Positions 42,232-50,431 of a stretch of DNA of 64,000 nt are shown one piece after another (within the stretch, counting starts at the first letter, position 1; every line of letters begins with the position of its first letter). Origin of the DNA: Hymenobacter yonginensis. Its GTDB lineage: Bacteria; Bacteroidota; Bacteroidia; Cytophagales; Hymenobacteraceae. The position numbers and the translations under genes were made by a program. A model generated the notes under the pieces. It saw only the letters and a program-made list of their open reading frames with translations. It did not search any database and was not told the DNA's origin. The stretch covers positions 2,046,001 through 2,110,000 of the forward strand of contig NZ_CP115396.1 in assembly GCF_027625995.1 (NCBI RefSeq). The letters run 5' to 3'.

Positions 42232-42662
42232 GGCCGCTGCTGCCTTTGCTGCGCCTGAGTGCGGCGGTGGCCGTTGGTGCGGTGCTGGCGACGGCCACGG
42301 CCGGCTGCTTTTCCAACCGCCAGAACGAAGGCGCCACGCTCTACCAGAACCACTGCTCCAGCTGCCACGGCGAGCAGGGCGAAGGCCTGCGCCGCCTGAT
42401 TCCGCCCGTGGCCGCCTCCGACTACGTGGCCCGCAACCGCGCCGCCCTGCCCTGCCTGATCCGGCGCGGCATGAAAGGCGACGTGGTGGTGAATGGCATC
42501 CACTACAACCAGGTGATGCCCGGCCACGAAGACCTCACCGACTCGCAGATCACCAACCTGCTCAACTTCGTGCAGCGCAGCTGGGGCAACCAGAACGAGC
42601 CCTACACGGTGCGGGAAGTATCGGAACTGCTGCAGCCCTGCCACGGCTCCGACGGCCAGTAG
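42228..42662 (+). CDS. Class I cytochrome c, membrane anchored
   Basis: 144 aa. Lipobox-like TAGC at residue 27, the haem-binding CSSCH at 43-47 and an axial methionine in NQVMPGHEDL (M97). A single-haem electron carrier on the periplasmic side. Translationally coupled to the SCO gene (4-nt overlap). The pair resembles accessory genes for aa3/cbb3-type terminal oxidases, but no oxidase subunit is in the window. Confidence 0.85.
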   Translation: MRPLLPLLRLSAAVAVGAVLATATAGCFSNRQNEGATLYQNHCSSCHGEQGEGLRRLIPPVAASDYVARNRAALPCLIRRGMKGDVVVNGIHYNQVMPGHEDLTDSQITNLLNFVQRSWGNQNEPYTVREVSELLQPCHGSDGQ

Positions 42663-42804
42663 ATGACCAGCGCTGAGGTGGTGATATAGTGCGCCTTACG
42701 CGCTGGCAACGGGATTTTCGTCGCTGAAAGCCAAAACTCCGGGCTTCACTATTTCCCCACCTCACCACTTCTGAGTAGATTGCACTTTCATCTTTCGTAT
42801 TGAT
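42662..42804. repeat. Word-repeat imperfect inverted repeat
   Basis: TGAGGTGGTGATATAGTG near 42675 mirrors CACTATTTCCCCACCTCACC near 42747. It lies between the cytochrome c and SseB genes. Confidence 0.5.
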
Positions 42805-43794
42805 ATGGGTCTGTTTGACTTTCTGAAAAAGAAGCCGGAAACACCGGAAACCTTCTCCGCTCCGTCGGCCTCGCCGGCTGCCCCCGCCGCCGATTCTGCT
42901 GCTGCTGCGCCAGCCCCGGCCGGCCCACGCTACAAAGGCTCCAACTACACACTACCCGTAGAGGAAGCCCCCGCGGCCCCCATGATGCTGATGATGCCCA
43001 TGATGCCCGACGACGAAGCCGGCGACGAGCAGATGATGGAATTCCCGTATCAGCCTACCAATATTCTGGAAGAGCTGCTGATGCGCGCCGTGCATGAGCC
43101 CAACCTGCGGCCCGCCTTTTACCAGGCGCTGCTGCACGAGCAGCTCTACGCCGTAACGCTGCCCCAGGAAGGCCAGCCCGGCGGCGAAGTACAGATCGAG
43201 CCCGGCATGGAAATCCAGCTGCAGGTGCTGCACGACGGCAACATTCCGCTGTTTTCGTCGGCTGAGCGCATTTTTGAGGGCGGCGTGACGCCCGAGTCGG
43301 TGTCGTACATCCACGTGCGCGGCCTCGACCTGCTGCAGATGGTGCAGGCTACCAACTGCGTACTCAACCCCTTCTCGCCCGCCGGCAAGCTTCTCACCAG
43401 CCAGGAAATCCAGGATCTGCTGGTGTCTGACCTGGTGAACCTGCCCGCCGGCCCCGAAGGCGACCAGGTGCCAGTACAGCTGGGCCCGCCTACCACCGAG
43501 CCCACCGAGCTTCTGGCCGCCCTGCGCGAGTTCTGCGCCGGTAAGGAATTCCTGGAACAGGCCTACCTGGCCGAAATGCGTATCGAAAACAGCGAAGTAC
43601 CGCCACGCCTGCTGCTGGCTTTCCAGGCCGACAGCCCCGAGCAGAACCCGGAGTTCCTGCAGGAGCTGGGCCCCGTGATTGAAGGCCGCCTCGAAGGCTA
43701 CCAGTTCGTGGATATGATGCTGCTCAACCCCGCCAGCGACGAGCCGCTCAACCAGTACTTCATCCACCAGGAGCCGTTCTACAAACGCGGCTAG
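42805..43794 (+). CDS. SseB-family protein
   Basis: 329 aa. The N-terminus MGLFDFLKKKPETPE is followed by a Pro/Ala-rich linker, then the SseB domain (NILEELLMRAVHEPNLRPAFY, LLHEQLYAVTL, GMEIQLQVLHDGNIPLFSSAERI) and an SseB_C-like end (LLAFQADSPEQNPEFLQELG). The family takes its name from enhanced serine sensitivity in E. coli; no enzymatic role is established. A Met-rich stretch (APMMLMMPMMPDDEAGDEQMM) is unusual. It converges on the DUF2062 gene. Confidence 0.8.
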   Translation: MGLFDFLKKKPETPETFSAPSASPAAPAADSAAAAPAPAGPRYKGSNYTLPVEEAPAAPMMLMMPMMPDDEAGDEQMMEFPYQPTNILEELLMRAVHEPNLRPAFYQALLHEQLYAVTLPQEGQPGGEVQIEPGMEIQLQVLHDGNIPLFSSAERIFEGGVTPESVSYIHVRGLDLLQMVQATNCVLNPFSPAGKLLTSQEIQDLLVSDLVNLPAGPEGDQVPVQLGPPTTEPTELLAALREFCAGKEFLEQAYLAEMRIENSEVPPRLLLAFQADSPEQNPEFLQELGPVIEGRLEGYQFVDMMLLNPASDEPLNQYFIHQEPFYKRG

Positions 43795-43812
43795 GTTATA
43801 AGAGAATTACCT

Positions 43813-43912
43813 GTCATCCTGAGTGCAGCGAAAGATCTTATCACGCTGGAACGATGCTTCTAACAACGGCTCGTTCCAGCGTGATAAGATCCTTCGCTGC
43901 ACTCAGGATGAC
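43813..43912. repeat. GTCATCCTGAG-type intergenic inverted repeat
   Basis: 100-bp hairpin whose arms (GTCATCCTGAGTGCAGCGAA and its inverse) continue inward as GATCTTATCACGCTGGAACGA. It lies between convergent genes and is the ATCCT/AGGAT pairing variant of the family. Confidence 0.85.
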
Positions 43913-43920
43913 ACGTTTTA

Positions 43921-44487
43921 TTACATAGTCACCTCATTCCTCTTTTGCTTGGCCAGCAGGCGCCGGAACACTGGGCGCAGCGCGAAGTTCAGGATTAGCC
44001 CTACCGGCACTGAAGCCAGCGCCCAGAGTAACAGGGCGCCCAGCATGGCATGCCAGAGCAGGTGCAACGCCGCCAACCAGTCGTGCCCGAACAGGTACTG
44101 CAGCTGCGCCAGTGTCAGCTCGGGGCCGGTGTTGCCGCCCAGTAACTCGGCGCCTGCGTGCATGGCCGGAATGATGAGCAGCAGTTGCAACGGGCTTAGC
44201 AAATGGCTCACCAGCAGCAGCGCGGCCACGTTCAGGCGCAGGCGCACGGCGGCCACGCTGCACAGCAGCGTAGTGACGCCCAGCGTGGGCACCAACCCGA
44301 AAATCACGCCCAGCGCTACCGTCAGCGAGAGTTGGGCGGGCGTGAGGCCCTGCCGGAGCACGTTCAGCACGGGCCCCACGATGCGGCGGCGCCACCAGCT
44401 GGCGGGCGCTGACGGCGGGGCGGCTACGGGCTCTGGCAAATCGGACGGCTTGGAAACAGGCACGGGCAAACAAAAACAGACGTACAC
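43921..44487 (-). CDS. DUF2062 membrane protein
   Basis: 188 aa with a Pro-rich N-terminus and about four membrane segments. VALGVIFGLVPTLGVTTLLCSVAAVRLRLN followed by LSPLQLLLIIPAMHAGAELLG is the DUF2062 signature. The family is of unknown function. It diverges from the BrkB gene with 71 nt between them, and ends just inside the repeat at 43912. Confidence 0.8.
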   Translation of the reverse strand: MYVCFCLPVPVSKPSDLPEPVAAPPSAPASWWRRRIVGPVLNVLRQGLTPAQLSLTVALGVIFGLVPTLGVTTLLCSVAAVRLRLNVAALLLVSHLLSPLQLLLIIPAMHAGAELLGGNTGPELTLAQLQYLFGHDWLAALHLLWHAMLGALLLWALASVPVGLILNFALRPVFRRLLAKQKRNEVTM

Positions 44488-44558
44488 GAATCAGGACGGG
44501 GCGCTACCTTCGTACGTTGCCCATCGGCCTTCGGCCACAGAACCAGTACGCAGGCCAG

Positions 44559-45494
44559 ATGACAAAAGTACACGCGCCGGGCCCAACGCGCCGCCGCCTC
44601 TTCCTCGATATCCTGATTCTGCTGCGGCGGGCGGCCCGCGAGCTGGCCGCCAACGACCCGCTGCGGCTGGGCGCCGCCACGGCGTTTTTCACCACGTTTG
44701 CCCTGCCGCCCATCTTCATTATCCTGATTCAGGGCCTCAGCTCCCTGTATCCAGCCTCAGCGGTGCGCGTGATGCTGCTGGGCAAGCTTTCCAACCTGCT
44801 GGGCGCAGCCGCCGCCGGCCTGGTCGAGCAAATCCTGCAGAACGTCACCAACGTGGAGCGCAGCCGCCTGGTCACGTGGTTGGGCTTTGGCTTTCTGCTG
44901 TTTATCTCCACCACTCTGTTCGTGGTGATTCAGAACTCGCTCAACCAGCTCTGGCAGATCCGGCCGCGGCGCAGCGCGGGGCGGCTGGGCAAGGTCCTGA
45001 AGGAGCGCAGCCGCTCACTGGGCGTGCTGGTGGCCACCGGCGTGCTGTCGTTGCTGGCGTTTCTGACCGACGCGGTGCTGGCCTTCCTCGGCGACTACGT
45101 GCGCGACTTCGACGTCGACTTCAGCTACTACCTGTTTCAGTTCTTCAACCAGTTCACGTCGCTGCTGATTCTGGCGGCCTGGTTTGCCGTTACGTTTCGC
45201 AACCTGAGCGCGGCCCGGGTACCCTGGCGGGCGGTGCTGCGCGGAGCGGCCCTCACCGCCATCCTCATCGACCTGGGCGAGTTTGTGCTGGGCTACCTGC
45301 TGGTGCCGCGCAACCTGGGCCCCATCTACGGCCCGGCCTCCAGCATTGTGCTGGTGCTGCTGTTCGTGTTCTATTCGGCCATGATTTTCTACTTCGGCGC
45401 CTGCTTCACCAAAGCATACGCCCACTACGCCGGCATGGACATCAAGCCCAAAAAGTCCGCCGTGCGCTACCGGCTGGTAGACGTGGAGGAGTGA
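44559..45494 (+). CDS. YihY/BrkB-family membrane protein
   Basis: 311 aa from ATG 44559. A TTG at 44517 sits only 4 nt after a TAccTTcG box and could be an alternative leaderless start. Six membrane helices. ANDPLRLGAATAFFTTFALPPIF at the start and ILIDLGEFVLGYLLVPRNLG with IYGPASSIVLVLLFVFYSAMIFYFGA at the end are the conserved YihY regions. Formerly annotated as RNase BN, which is incorrect for this family. The transport or envelope role is unproven. Confidence 0.85.
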   Translation: MTKVHAPGPTRRRLFLDILILLRRAARELAANDPLRLGAATAFFTTFALPPIFIILIQGLSSLYPASAVRVMLLGKLSNLLGAAAAGLVEQILQNVTNVERSRLVTWLGFGFLLFISTTLFVVIQNSLNQLWQIRPRRSAGRLGKVLKERSRSLGVLVATGVLSLLAFLTDAVLAFLGDYVRDFDVDFSYYLFQFFNQFTSLLILAAWFAVTFRNLSAARVPWRAVLRGAALTAILIDLGEFVLGYLLVPRNLGPIYGPASSIVLVLLFVFYSAMIFYFGACFTKAYAHYAGMDIKPKKSAVRYRLVDVEE

Positions 45495-45501
45495 GCCGCC
45501 T

Positions 45502-45685
45502 GTCATTGCGAGGACGCAGGGCATTCCGCGCATCAAGCTGCGTCAATCTTTCCTCTTGTAGCAGACACCTTGCTAAGCAGAAAGCCCTCCGGCAAAAGGT
45601 TACTAACCTAATGCCGGAGGGCTTCACTGTGAATTGACGCGCACATTTTTTAGAGGAAGGATTGCTTCGCTCTGCTCGCAATGAC
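45502..45685. repeat. Composite GTCATTGCGAG repeat with internal terminator
   Basis: Arms start at 45502 and end at 45685. The internal palindrome AAGCCCTCCGG / CCGGAGGGCTT at 45579-45625 is the same as in the copies near 17549 and 40849. The left arm contains an extra insertion (GCATTCCGCGCATCAAGCT) similar to the one in the lone arm at 14013. Between convergent genes. Confidence 0.85.
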
Positions 45686-45693
45686 AATAAACG

Positions 45694-46038
45694 CTACCCC
45701 AGATACGCCCGGCAGGCGTCGGCGCAGGCTTTGCAGGCGGCGGCACACTGCTGGCAATGGTCGTCGTTGTGCTTGCCGCACTCGTTCTGGCAGAGCTGGC
45801 ACACCTCAATGCATTCCTTCATGATGTGCCGGGCGTGCTCCGAGCCGCGGGCCACTAGGCGGGCCGTGAGGGCGCAAATGTCGGCGCAGTCCCGGTCGAG
45901 GCGGATGCAGCCCACCATGTGCTGCACGTGCTCTTCGGCGAGGCAAGAGGTGGCGCAATGCTCGCAGGCCGCCACGCAGCGGTTGAGGGCGTCGAGCAGC
46001 AGTTGTTTGTCGAGGGCGGAAATGGTGGACTGGCTCAT
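45694..46038 (-). CDS. Four-helix-bundle copper-binding protein (Csp/DUF326-like)
   Basis: 114 aa from ATG 46038. Cys-rich helices with the repeated CxxC pattern: NRCVAACEHCATSC, MVGCIRLDRDCADIC, CIEVCQLCQNECG, CQQCAAACKACADAC. This is the layout of copper storage proteins, in which thiols lining a four-helix bundle bind many Cu(I) ions. No signal peptide, so it is probably the cytosolic type. SCO1 nearby also handles copper, but the two are not in one operon. Confidence 0.85.
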   Translation of the reverse strand: MSQSTISALDKQLLLDALNRCVAACEHCATSCLAEEHVQHMVGCIRLDRDCADICALTARLVARGSEHARHIMKECIEVCQLCQNECGKHNDDHCQQCAAACKACADACRAYLG

Positions 46039-46189
46039 AGTAAGTGGAGGTAGGAAGGAATGAACGGATACTGATACCGCAGTGTACGCGCGTCTGGCCC
46101 GGATGGCCATGCAGAAGTTGGCCGGAACCCGGCACCTTGCCGGCCGGGTTATGGTTACGTCTCTGCTTTCACCCCGCTTGGTTTCGCCC

Positions 46190-46197
46190 TATCTTTA
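46190..46197 (+). promoter_or_regulatory. -7 box TATCTTTA of recQ
   Basis: It lies 4 nt before ATG 46202, with TTTC at 46167-46170 as a weak -33 element (19-nt spacer). It fixes the start of the RecQ gene and implies a leaderless or nearly leaderless mRNA. Confidence 0.55.
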
Positions 46198-46201
46198 CCC
46201 C

Positions 46202-48457
46202 ATGTTATTTGCCGCCGAACCCCTCGCCCCCACGCTCGAATCTGCCCGTAAAGTCCTCAAGCAGTACTACGGCTACGATACCTTCCGGCCCATGCAGGAA
46301 GACATCATCGAGAACATTCTGGGCGGCCGCGACACGGTAGTGCTCATGCCCACCGGCGGCGGCAAATCGGTGTGCTTCCAGGTGCCGGCCGTGGTCAGTG
46401 AGGGCGTGTGCGTGGTGGTGTCGCCGCTGATTGCGCTGATGAAAGACCAGGTGGAAGCCCTGAAGGCCAACGGCATTTCGGCGGCCTACATCAACAGCAG
46501 CGTGGGCCAGAGCGAGCAGAACGCCATCTGCGGCGACTGCCTCAACGGCTACATGAAGCTGCTCTACGTCAGCCCCGAGAAGCTGCTCTCCGAGGGCTTC
46601 CTGCAGTTTCTCAAGCGGCTTCGCATCAGCATGTTCGCCATTGATGAGGCCCACTGCATCAGCTCTTGGGGCCACGACTTCCGGCCCGAGTACACCCAGC
46701 TGCGGGTGCTGCGCGAGCAGTTTCCGCAGGTGCCCATCATTGCCCTCACCGCCACCGCCGACCGCCTCACCCAGCGCGACATCCAGCAGCAGCTGCGCAT
46801 GCACGAGCCGCAGGTGTTCCTCTCCAGCTTCGATAGGCCTAACCTCAACCTCATCGTGCGGCCCGGCCAGGACCGCGTGGGCGGCATCCTCGACTTTCTG
46901 GGCCGCCACCCCGGCGAGGCGGGCATCATCTACTGCCTCTCGCGCAAGCAGTGCGAAACCCTCACCCAGAAAATTCAGGCAAAGGGCATCAAGGCCGGCT
47001 TCTACCACGCCGGCCTCACGCCCAACCAGCGCAGTGCGGTGCAGGAAGGCTTCCTGAAAGACGATCTGCAGGTGATTGTGGCCACCATTGCCTTCGGTAT
47101 GGGCATCGACAAGAGCAACGTGCGCTGGGTGATTCATTACAACATCCCCAAGAACATCGAGGGCTACTACCAGGAAATCGGGCGCGGCGGGCGCGACGGC
47201 AGCCCGGCCACGGCCGTGCTGTTCTACAGCTTCGCCGACGTGATGCAACTGCGCGAGATGCTCTCCAAGGACAATCCGCAGCTCACCCAGCTCAACCTCA
47301 CCAAGCTGGAGCGCATGCAGCAGTTTGCCGAGGCCGCCAGCTGCCGCCGCAAAATCCTGCTCAACTACTTTGGCGAAACCCTGGCCACCGACTGCGGCAA
47401 CTGCGACATCTGCCGCAACCCGCCCACCACCTTCGATGGCAGCCTCATTGCCCAGAAGGCATTGTCGGCGGTGGTGCGCATGCGCGAGCGGGCCGGTATT
47501 GGCCTGCTGATTGACGTGCTGCGCGGCATGCGCAACCAGGCCGTGCTGTCGGGTGGCTACGACCAAATCAAGACCTACGGCGCCGGCTCCGACTTGCCCT
47601 ATCTCGACTGGTACAGCTACATCCACCAGATGCTGAACGACGGGCTGCTCTACATTGCCTACGAGGAAGGCTATGCCCTGAAAATCACAGACCTGGGCCG
47701 CGAGGTGCTGCAGGGCCAGCGGCCGCTGGCGCTCAAGAAGTTTCAGCCCTCCGAGAAAGCCGAGAAGCCCGCCCGGGGTCGCAAAGCTGCTGCCGCAGCC
47801 GCCGCACCGGCCAGCCGCGAGGCGCAGCTGTTCGAGGCCCTGCGCGGCCTGCGCAAGCGCATCGCCGACGAGCAGGGTGTGCCGCCGTACGTCATCTTCA
47901 CGGATGCCACGCTGCAGGAAATGGCCCAGGAGCGCCCCATCAACCGGGTGGCCATGCTGGGCATTTCGGGGGTGGGCATGAAGAAGTTCGACACTTACGG
48001 CGAGGCCTTTATCCGCGAAATCATGGCTAACGGTGGCAACCCCGCCGCCCTGGCCGAGCTGGACGAGGACGCGCTGCCACTGGCCGGCCTCGACCCCGAC
48101 GACCCGGGCGCCCCCCGCCCGGCCCGCAAGCGCGAAGCCAACACCGAAGCCGGCAGCACCGCCGAAACCTCGTTTCAGCTGCACCGCATGGGCCTGAGCG
48201 TGGAAGCCATTGCCGAGCGCCGCGGCCTGGCCGTGTCGACGGTACAAACCCACCTGACCACCTGCTACGCCAGCGGCCAGGATTTGCGCATCAGCGACTT
48301 TCTCACGCCCGAGGCGCTAGCCGAAATCCAGACGGCGCAGGCCCAGCTCGGCGGCGGCCCCATGCTCCGCGACCTGTTCGACCACCTGCGCGAGAAGTAC
48401 GACTACTTCCGCCTGCGCCTGGCTCTGATGTACTTCAAGAAGTTGAAAGGCGAGTAG
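46202..48457 (+). CDS. recQ: RecQ-family ATP-dependent DNA helicase
   Basis: 751 aa from ATG 46202. Walker A MPTGGGKSVCFQ, Walker B IDEAHCISSWGHDFRPEY (DEAH plus the RecQ aromatic loop), and motif VI EIGRGGRDG. The RecQ-Ct zinc site is C-RRKILLNYF with CGNCDIC. An HRDC domain follows (LFEALRGLRKRIADEQGVPPYVIF), and the last 110 residues hold a RecQ-associated HTH (MGLSVEAIAERRGLAVSTVQTHL). Unwinds 3'-5' in recombination repair. Start chosen by the promoter box and the family N-terminus. Confidence 0.93.
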   Translation: MLFAAEPLAPTLESARKVLKQYYGYDTFRPMQEDIIENILGGRDTVVLMPTGGGKSVCFQVPAVVSEGVCVVVSPLIALMKDQVEALKANGISAAYINSSVGQSEQNAICGDCLNGYMKLLYVSPEKLLSEGFLQFLKRLRISMFAIDEAHCISSWGHDFRPEYTQLRVLREQFPQVPIIALTATADRLTQRDIQQQLRMHEPQVFLSSFDRPNLNLIVRPGQDRVGGILDFLGRHPGEAGIIYCLSRKQCETLTQKIQAKGIKAGFYHAGLTPNQRSAVQEGFLKDDLQVIVATIAFGMGIDKSNVRWVIHYNIPKNIEGYYQEIGRGGRDGSPATAVLFYSFADVMQLREMLSKDNPQLTQLNLTKLERMQQFAEAASCRRKILLNYFGETLATDCGNCDICRNPPTTFDGSLIAQKALSAVVRMRERAGIGLLIDVLRGMRNQAVLSGGYDQIKTYGAGSDLPYLDWYSYIHQMLNDGLLYIAYEEGYALKITDLGREVLQGQRPLALKKFQPSEKAEKPARGRKAAAAAAAPASREAQLFEALRGLRKRIADEQGVPPYVIFTDATLQEMAQERPINRVAMLGISGVGMKKFDTYGEAFIREIMANGGNPAALAELDEDALPLAGLDPDDPGAPRPARKREANTEAGSTAETSFQLHRMGLSVEAIAERRGLAVSTVQTHLTTCYASGQDLRISDFLTPEALAEIQTAQAQLGGGPMLRDLFDHLREKYDYFRLRLALMYFKKLKGE

Positions 48458-48466
48458 CAGGTGTGA

Positions 48467-48609
48467 GTACTGCGAAAGTCCGTTTTGCAACGAACACGGT
48501 GATTTTCCACGCGTCCGTGCACAGCTACGCGGCACTGGATACTCGCTGTACTTGTCGCGAAACGGACTTTCGCGGTACTGGGGTGGCGTGAAACGGACTT
48601 CCGCGGTAC
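48467..48609. repeat. Three copies of an AAACGGACTTTCGCGGTAC element
   Basis: One inverted copy at 48467-48488 and two direct copies at 48557-48578 and 48588-48609. The direct copies differ by one base in the core. They lie between RecQ and the XRE/S24 regulator and may be a dispersed repeat or binding sites for that regulator. Confidence 0.6.
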
Positions 48610-48728
48610 GCTAAAAAATTACTAAAAAATTTCAGCTAATTGAATTAGTATTCGCGTAGATGGGTTCGTATCTTCGTGAGCCGGTAATTCTTTACCGTTG
48701 AAGCCTTTTACCTGGCTCCCCCTGCGAC

Positions 48729-49535
48729 ATGATTAACACGAACCTCAAATTCTGGCGGCGCGAACTGGCCCTGACGCAGGCCCAGATGGCCGAAAAACTA
48801 GGTATCAAACGCTCCCTGGTGGGTGCCTACGAGGAAGGCCGCGCCGAGCCCAAGCTGGCTACGCTCGTGAACATGGCCCGCCTGTTTGGCATCTCCCTTG
48901 ACCAGCTGGTCACTACCGACTTTAGCAAGAAGAAGAACGCCAAAGCCGCTGTCCGTCAGCTGGAAGCGGCGGGCACGCCCGGCACCACGCCTACGCGTCC
49001 CGGCGGCAGCCTGCGCATTCTGGCCCTTACCGTTGATAAAGACCAGAACGAGAACATCGAGCTGGTGCCGCAGAAAGCCGCGGCCGGCTACCTCAACGGT
49101 TACGCCGACCCTGAGTACCTAGAAGAGCTGCCCAAGTTCCGCCTGCCCATGCTGGGCAGCACCGGCACCTACCGCGCCTTCGAAATTGCCGGCGACTCCA
49201 TGCTGCCCATTGCCAGCGGCACCGTCATCGTGGGCCGCTACATTGATGACTGGATGAGCCTCAAGGACGGCACACCATGCATCGTGGTGAGCAGCAAGGA
49301 AGGCATCGTGTTCAAGCGCGTCTTCAACCGCCTCAAGGAAGGCGCCATGCTGGCCCTGCACTCCGACAACCCGGTGTACTCACCCTACGAAATCGACGTG
49401 GAGGACGTGGTGGAAATCTGGGAGGCCAAGGCCTATATCAGCAGCACCTTCCCCATTGCCGATCTGTCGCTGAGTCGCTTGGCCAGCATTGTGCTGGATC
49501 TGCAGCAGCAGGTGAGCACCATGAAGAAAGTGTAA
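48729..49535 (+). CDS. XRE regulator with S24/LexA-like C-terminal domain
   Basis: 268 aa. N-terminal HTH (LALTQAQMAEKLGIKRSLVGAYEEGRAEPKL) and a C-terminal peptidase S24-like domain: IAGDSMLPIASGTVIVGR (S157) and GIVFKRVFN (K196). The Ser-Lys spacing of 39 is close to that of LexA, so self-cleavage is possible, although no Ala-Gly cleavage site was evident. A -7-like TAtcTTcG at 48669-48676 lies 52 nt upstream of the start. Ends at a terminator (49566-49602). Confidence 0.85.
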   Translation: MINTNLKFWRRELALTQAQMAEKLGIKRSLVGAYEEGRAEPKLATLVNMARLFGISLDQLVTTDFSKKKNAKAAVRQLEAAGTPGTTPTRPGGSLRILALTVDKDQNENIELVPQKAAAGYLNGYADPEYLEELPKFRLPMLGSTGTYRAFEIAGDSMLPIASGTVIVGRYIDDWMSLKDGTPCIVVSSKEGIVFKRVFNRLKEGAMLALHSDNPVYSPYEIDVEDVVEIWEAKAYISSTFPIADLSLSRLASIVLDLQQQVSTMKKV

Positions 49536-49565
49536 GGCGCTGCCTGCGGATAAGCGTGTTACTGC

Positions 49566-49602
49566 AAAGCCCATCCGGCCCGGCGCCGGATGGGCTTTTT
49601 GT
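49566..49602 (+). terminator. Rho-independent terminator
   Basis: AAAGCCCATCCGGC pairs with GCCGGATGGGCTTT, followed by TTG; a 13-14 bp stem 30 nt after the regulator stop. Confidence 0.85.
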
Positions 49603-49702
49603 TGTTCGGTCCTGAGCTTGGCGACATGCTTCAGTACACCGGAAATCTAACTTCGCCGCCGGTTAGCGCGTAAAGCCCCTACATCTCCAACTACGCCCTG
49701 CC

Positions 49703-50422
49703 ATGCTCCAGGTTATTCCCGCCACCGACCGCCACCACGCTGCCCCGGTACAGTGGCTCAACAGCTACTTCCTCTTCAGCTTCGCCGACTACTACGATCC
49801 GCAGAACGTACATTTCGGGCCGCTCCGGGTCTTCAACGACGACACCATCCAGGGTAATTCCGGCTTTCCGCAACACCCGCACTCCGAAATGGAAATCGTG
49901 ACGCTGGTGCTGGAAGGCGAGCTGCAGCACGAGGACACGATGGGCAACAAGGCCACCATCAAGACCGGCGAAGTGCAGCGCATGACGGCAGGCACCGGCC
50001 TGGCACACTCCGAGAAAAACGATGGTGCCACCCAGGCCCACATCTACCAACTCTGGTTTCTGCCCAACCAAAAGGGCCTGGCGCCCAGCTACGAGCAGAA
50101 GGACGTAGACTTTCTGGACTCGAAAAACGAGCTCGTGCCGCTGGTGTCGGGGCAGAAAGTGCTGGAAGACGTGGTGTACATGAATTCCAACACTACGATC
50201 TACTGGTGCAATCTGCGCGAGGATAAAACGGTTACGTTCAAAACCTTTCCCATCCGCAACACTTTCCTTTACGTAAAAGAAGGTATGCTGTACATCAACG
50301 GTGTTGATGTCGGCCCCAACGACCAGGTACGTTCTACCGGCGAGCATGTCCTAGAAATCCGCGCTTCCAAAGACGCGCAGTTTATCCTGATTGATTTGCC
50401 TGCCAGTGAAGCCAACTACTAA
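49703..50422 (+). CDS. Pirin-family protein
   Basis: 239 aa. N-terminal cupin metal site: H58 and H60 in QHPHSEMEIVTLV, H102 and E104 in GLAHSEKND. The arrangement NVHFGPLRVFNDDTI plus HPHSEMEI is that of YhhW-type pirins, some of which have quercetinase activity. A TAacTTcG box at 49648-49655 precedes it. It is followed after 9 nt by the GAF gene, probably in the same transcript. Confidence 0.85.
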   Translation: MLQVIPATDRHHAAPVQWLNSYFLFSFADYYDPQNVHFGPLRVFNDDTIQGNSGFPQHPHSEMEIVTLVLEGELQHEDTMGNKATIKTGEVQRMTAGTGLAHSEKNDGATQAHIYQLWFLPNQKGLAPSYEQKDVDFLDSKNELVPLVSGQKVLEDVVYMNSNTTIYWCNLREDKTVTFKTFPIRNTFLYVKEGMLYINGVDVGPNDQVRSTGEHVLEIRASKDAQFILIDLPASEANY

Positions 50423-50431
50423 CGCTTCGGC

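Noticed and set aside
46205-48253. 682-codon open frame antisense to recQ, and similar long antisense frames at 4548-6002, 1680-2876 and 55752-56672
   Set aside because: These mirror GC-rich coding sequence; the peptides are rich in His, Gln, Gly and Val with no domain pattern, while the opposite frames encode clear families.
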